Origin: JADCRZ01 sp037718865
Lineage (GTDB): Bacteria; Bacteroidota; Bacteroidia; Chitinophagales; Chitinophagaceae
DNA length: 64,000 nt
Reading direction: 5' to 3'
NCBI GenBank assembly: GCA_037718865.1
Contig: JBBJMP010000023.1
Location: forward strand, 24,466 to 88,465
Positions within the stretch are counted from its first letter, which is position 1. Each line of letters begins with the position of its first letter. Below, in pieces: positions 61,783 through 64,000 of the stretch. The notes below the pieces were generated by a model, which ran no database searches, was not told the DNA's origin, and saw only the letters and a program-made list of their open reading frames with translations. A program made the translations under genes and the position numbers.

Positions 61783-63946
61783 GTCAGGTAAGGATATCCC
61801 ATTGCTGTGATATCCTCCCCTAAGAACCGTGCATGAAAGTTTCCAATTCACACGGCTCAAGCCAATACTAAGTTGAAGCATTGTTGGCTTCAGCCGGAAA
61901 CACATACACAAAACCGTTAGTAAACCCTAGTTCCTGACAAATCGGATGCAAGAGAATAAGATTGGATAAATTTTCCGAACCTCCCTCCAGACGACTTTCC
62001 ATATGATGAACACGCCAATTGGTTATGCTTGTAATTCTTTCCCCACACATAGAGCAGCAACCTCCTTGTCTCCTCCATAGTGCTGCGACCTTTCTGCGGC
62101 CTTCTTTATTATTTGCCATCTTTGTTGACATGCGATTTTCAAAGTACGCTTCGTAATTTGGGTCAAAGGGCGTTGCTTCGCTTTGGATTTTAATGTGACG
62201 TTTTATAAACGTATCCGAAGCGTGTTTCAACGTTATCCCTATTTTTGCCTTCCCGTTCCCATCCTTAATAATACAGCTAAAACAGTGATTGCGTTCTTTG
62301 ATTTTTCTGAAGTACCTAGAATGTACCCAGGCTTTGCCTTTATTAGGATGTCTACGCATGGCCCAGCGCCAGATGGCTTTCCATATCTCGTTGTCCACTT
62401 TATTGTAGGTTGTCTTTGATACTATTGATCGATGATAGTTAGCCCATCCCTGAATCATGGGATTAAGTTTACGTATCAGGTTTTCCTGAGTTGCTGTTGC
62501 CATCGATTTAATGGTTTTCCTAATACCGGTAAGAAACGTTTTTATGTTCTTGCTGCAAGGTTTGATGAGTAGTTTAGCATTATCTTTTCCATACCCGTAT
62601 TTACGAATGTTTTGTCCAAGGAAGTCGAATCCTTCCGAGATGTGGGTAATCTTCGTTTTTTCTTTGGATAGTTCAAGACCTCTTTCTTTCAAAAATTCTT
62701 CAATCGCAGGATATACCTCTTCTTCCAGGATCTCTTTTGAATTTCCGGTTATCACGAAGTCATCTGCATACCTTACAAAGTGAATCCCAAAAGGTGATGC
62801 CTGTCTGCGAAGTCCATATCTATTTAACGAATTAAACTTTTTTCCCAGCAAGTTTTCTATTCCATCAAGTACCAGGTTGGCAAGTGTAGGGGAAGCAATT
62901 CCTCCTTGAGGAGTACCTTTATGTGTGGGAAACAATTCAGCCTTTTCCATGTAACCTGCGTTTAGCCATTTACGCAATACTGTTGTATCTGTACAGATAT
63001 TTTTCAGCATCCATTCATGGCTGATGTTGTCAAAACAACCTTTAATGTCGCCTTCCAGAATCCATTGCGGTGCATCTTTTCTACAAAGCCTTTTGAACAG
63101 AGCTTCGATTGCATCGGCAGTACAGCGTTCCGGTCTGAAGCCATAGCTGTTCCAGTCTGCCAGAGTTTCCGACATAGGTAGGAGTGCAAGGGTATGCAGA
63201 GCTTGCATACCTCGGTCGAGCATGGTCGGTATTCCGAGGGGGCGATCCTTTTTCCCATTGGATTTCGGAATATAGATTCGTTTTAACGGCGACGGGGTAT
63301 AGCCGCAGCGCATTAGCGAGTTAGCCATGGCGGCTTTGTCTTCAGGGGTTTTAAGGAGCACCCCATCCACTCCCGGTGTTCGTTTACCACGGTTGGTAGT
63401 AATTTTCTTTACTGCCAATAATTTTGCAGCATAAGAATGTGTTAGTAGCCATTGCAAGGCTTTCACCTTACGCCAGCAGCCTTCACGTGTTGCCTTGGCG
63501 ATACGCACTTGTAGCCTCATTACCATACGGTGCGCATGGTTCCAGTCAATGGAATTCCATTTTGCTCCGTCTGTGGGAACCGCATCCATATTTGGTAATA
63601 CAGTCATTTGCTTGTTTCCCCTTAGTTTTAGGTTCTAGTAGTTCTCTCGCCATGATTGACCACATAGACAAGTCAGCCGGCTTTCACCGCAGGGCAATCC
63701 TTTCATCCCCTATACACTTCATTACAAAGTATCATTCGCTTTTTGTCTGATCCTTTACCCTCTCCATCAGAGGTCTTCCTTACGGTCGACTTGCCTTTAA
63801 AGGCGATGAATAGGGCTTACCTTGTTCCAATATTGCAACATGACTGGTTTAGGTCCTATCTCTCCGCCGGGCGTGTTTTGTGTCTGTGCAATCCGACGAT
63901 CAAGCAGATTGTCCCACGCATGCCTTTTGGCCTGAGCTTATCAGTT
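61783..63946 (-). mobile_element. Group II intron, copy B (5'-truncated)
   Basis: The copy is identical to copy A from its 3' end at 61783 to 63946, 2164 bp, and then diverges, so the first 282 nt (5' part of domain I) are missing. The 3' end CTGAC is followed directly by GTGCGAC of copy A. Loss of the 5' end is what incomplete reverse transcription during retrohoming would leave. Without domain I it should not splice. Confidence 0.8.
61868..63607 (-). CDS. ltrA: Group II intron reverse transcriptase/maturase with HNH endonuclease (copy B)
   Basis: The 579 residues are identical to copy A, including YADD and the HNH motif. The ORF is intact, although its host intron is 5'-truncated. It could still act in trans on copy A RNA. 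Confidence 0.95.
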   Translation of the reverse strand: MTVLPNMDAVPTDGAKWNSIDWNHAHRMVMRLQVRIAKATREGCWRKVKALQWLLTHSYAAKLLAVKKITTNRGKRTPGVDGVLLKTPEDKAAMANSLMRCGYTPSPLKRIYIPKSNGKKDRPLGIPTMLDRGMQALHTLALLPMSETLADWNSYGFRPERCTADAIEALFKRLCRKDAPQWILEGDIKGCFDNISHEWMLKNICTDTTVLRKWLNAGYMEKAELFPTHKGTPQGGIASPTLANLVLDGIENLLGKKFNSLNRYGLRRQASPFGIHFVRYADDFVITGNSKEILEEEVYPAIEEFLKERGLELSKEKTKITHISEGFDFLGQNIRKYGYGKDNAKLLIKPCSKNIKTFLTGIRKTIKSMATATQENLIRKLNPMIQGWANYHRSIVSKTTYNKVDNEIWKAIWRWAMRRHPNKGKAWVHSRYFRKIKERNHCFSCIIKDGNGKAKIGITLKHASDTFIKRHIKIQSEATPFDPNYEAYFENRMSTKMANNKEGRRKVAALWRRQGGCCSMCGERITSITNWRVHHMESRLEGGSENLSNLILLHPICQELGFTNGFVYVFPAEANNAST

Positions 63947-64000
63947 AGATAAATATGCAGCTATGAGCGAAGCTGCGTATGAGGCATTTTTGTTAAAGAA
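63947..64000 (+). other. Partial unknown ORF at the right edge
   Basis: Reading rightwards, the sequence after the intron break gives LDKYAAMSEAAYEAFLLK, which looks protein-coding and continues off the window. It is too short to identify. Left of the introns, a short frame KWNELELQKW ends at the intron A 3' end; the two could be parts of one interrupted gene. Confidence 0.3.

Overview
The window looks like chromosomal DNA of a Bacteroidota bacterium, most likely of the Chitinophagaceae type. The evidence is the gene content (DUF5686/CarboxypepD_reg outer-membrane proteins, TonB receptor, hybrid two-component system with AraC output, DUF6443-RHS protein, sterol desaturase, many signal-peptide and lipoprotein N-termini), promoters of the TAnnTTTG type, scarce Shine-Dalgarno sites and moderate GC. 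No species can be named from the sequence alone.

Positions 1-38,900 are mostly ordinary core and accessory chromosome. A minus-strand group (MiaE, a GH109-like Gfo/Idh/MocA enzyme, and a sugar-kinase-like APH-fold protein running off the edge) suggests N-acetylhexosamine use. Then come a penicillin-acylase-family hydrolase, a DUF5686 protein, tRNA hydroxylase TrhO, PurC, a TonB receptor, a prolyl oligopeptidase with an IS1595 element inserted 9 bp before its start, and a translationally coupled three-gene module: coiled-coil/beta-barrel protein, 1500-aa RHS protein with a variable AT-rich tip, and a small membrane-anchored protein. This module is the best candidate for an under-described system (polymorphic toxin, dedicated partner, immunity). 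Housekeeping-like small enzymes follow (SDR, VOC, DUF1801, methyltransferase, HTH+DUF2975, DNA alkylation repair), then esterases, a NeuD-type acetyltransferase, a second penicillin acylase and a tRNA-Ser.

Positions 38,904-58,378 are probably a degraded genomic island in tRNA-Ser(TGA). The last 15 bp of the tRNA recur at 58,364, just before a broken tyrosine recombinase. The island holds an IS4 element, an excisionase/RepA-type operon truncated tail-to-tail against a HEPN-like gene, a hybrid two-component regulator with a duplicated 5' fragment, an MFS transporter, a run of secreted NTF2/SnoaL-like proteins with a sterol desaturase and an amidohydrolase, and a duplicated gene copy split by an IS982 element that itself carries an IS21 fragment.

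Positions 59,337-63,946 carry two directly abutting group II introns with identical reverse transcriptase ORFs. The upstream copy lacks the first 282 nt of the intron. The right end shows many signs of mobile-element decay. A pair of inverted ~250-bp MITE-like repeats (9.4 and 19.5 kb) brackets the TrhO-to-prolyl oligopeptidase segment.
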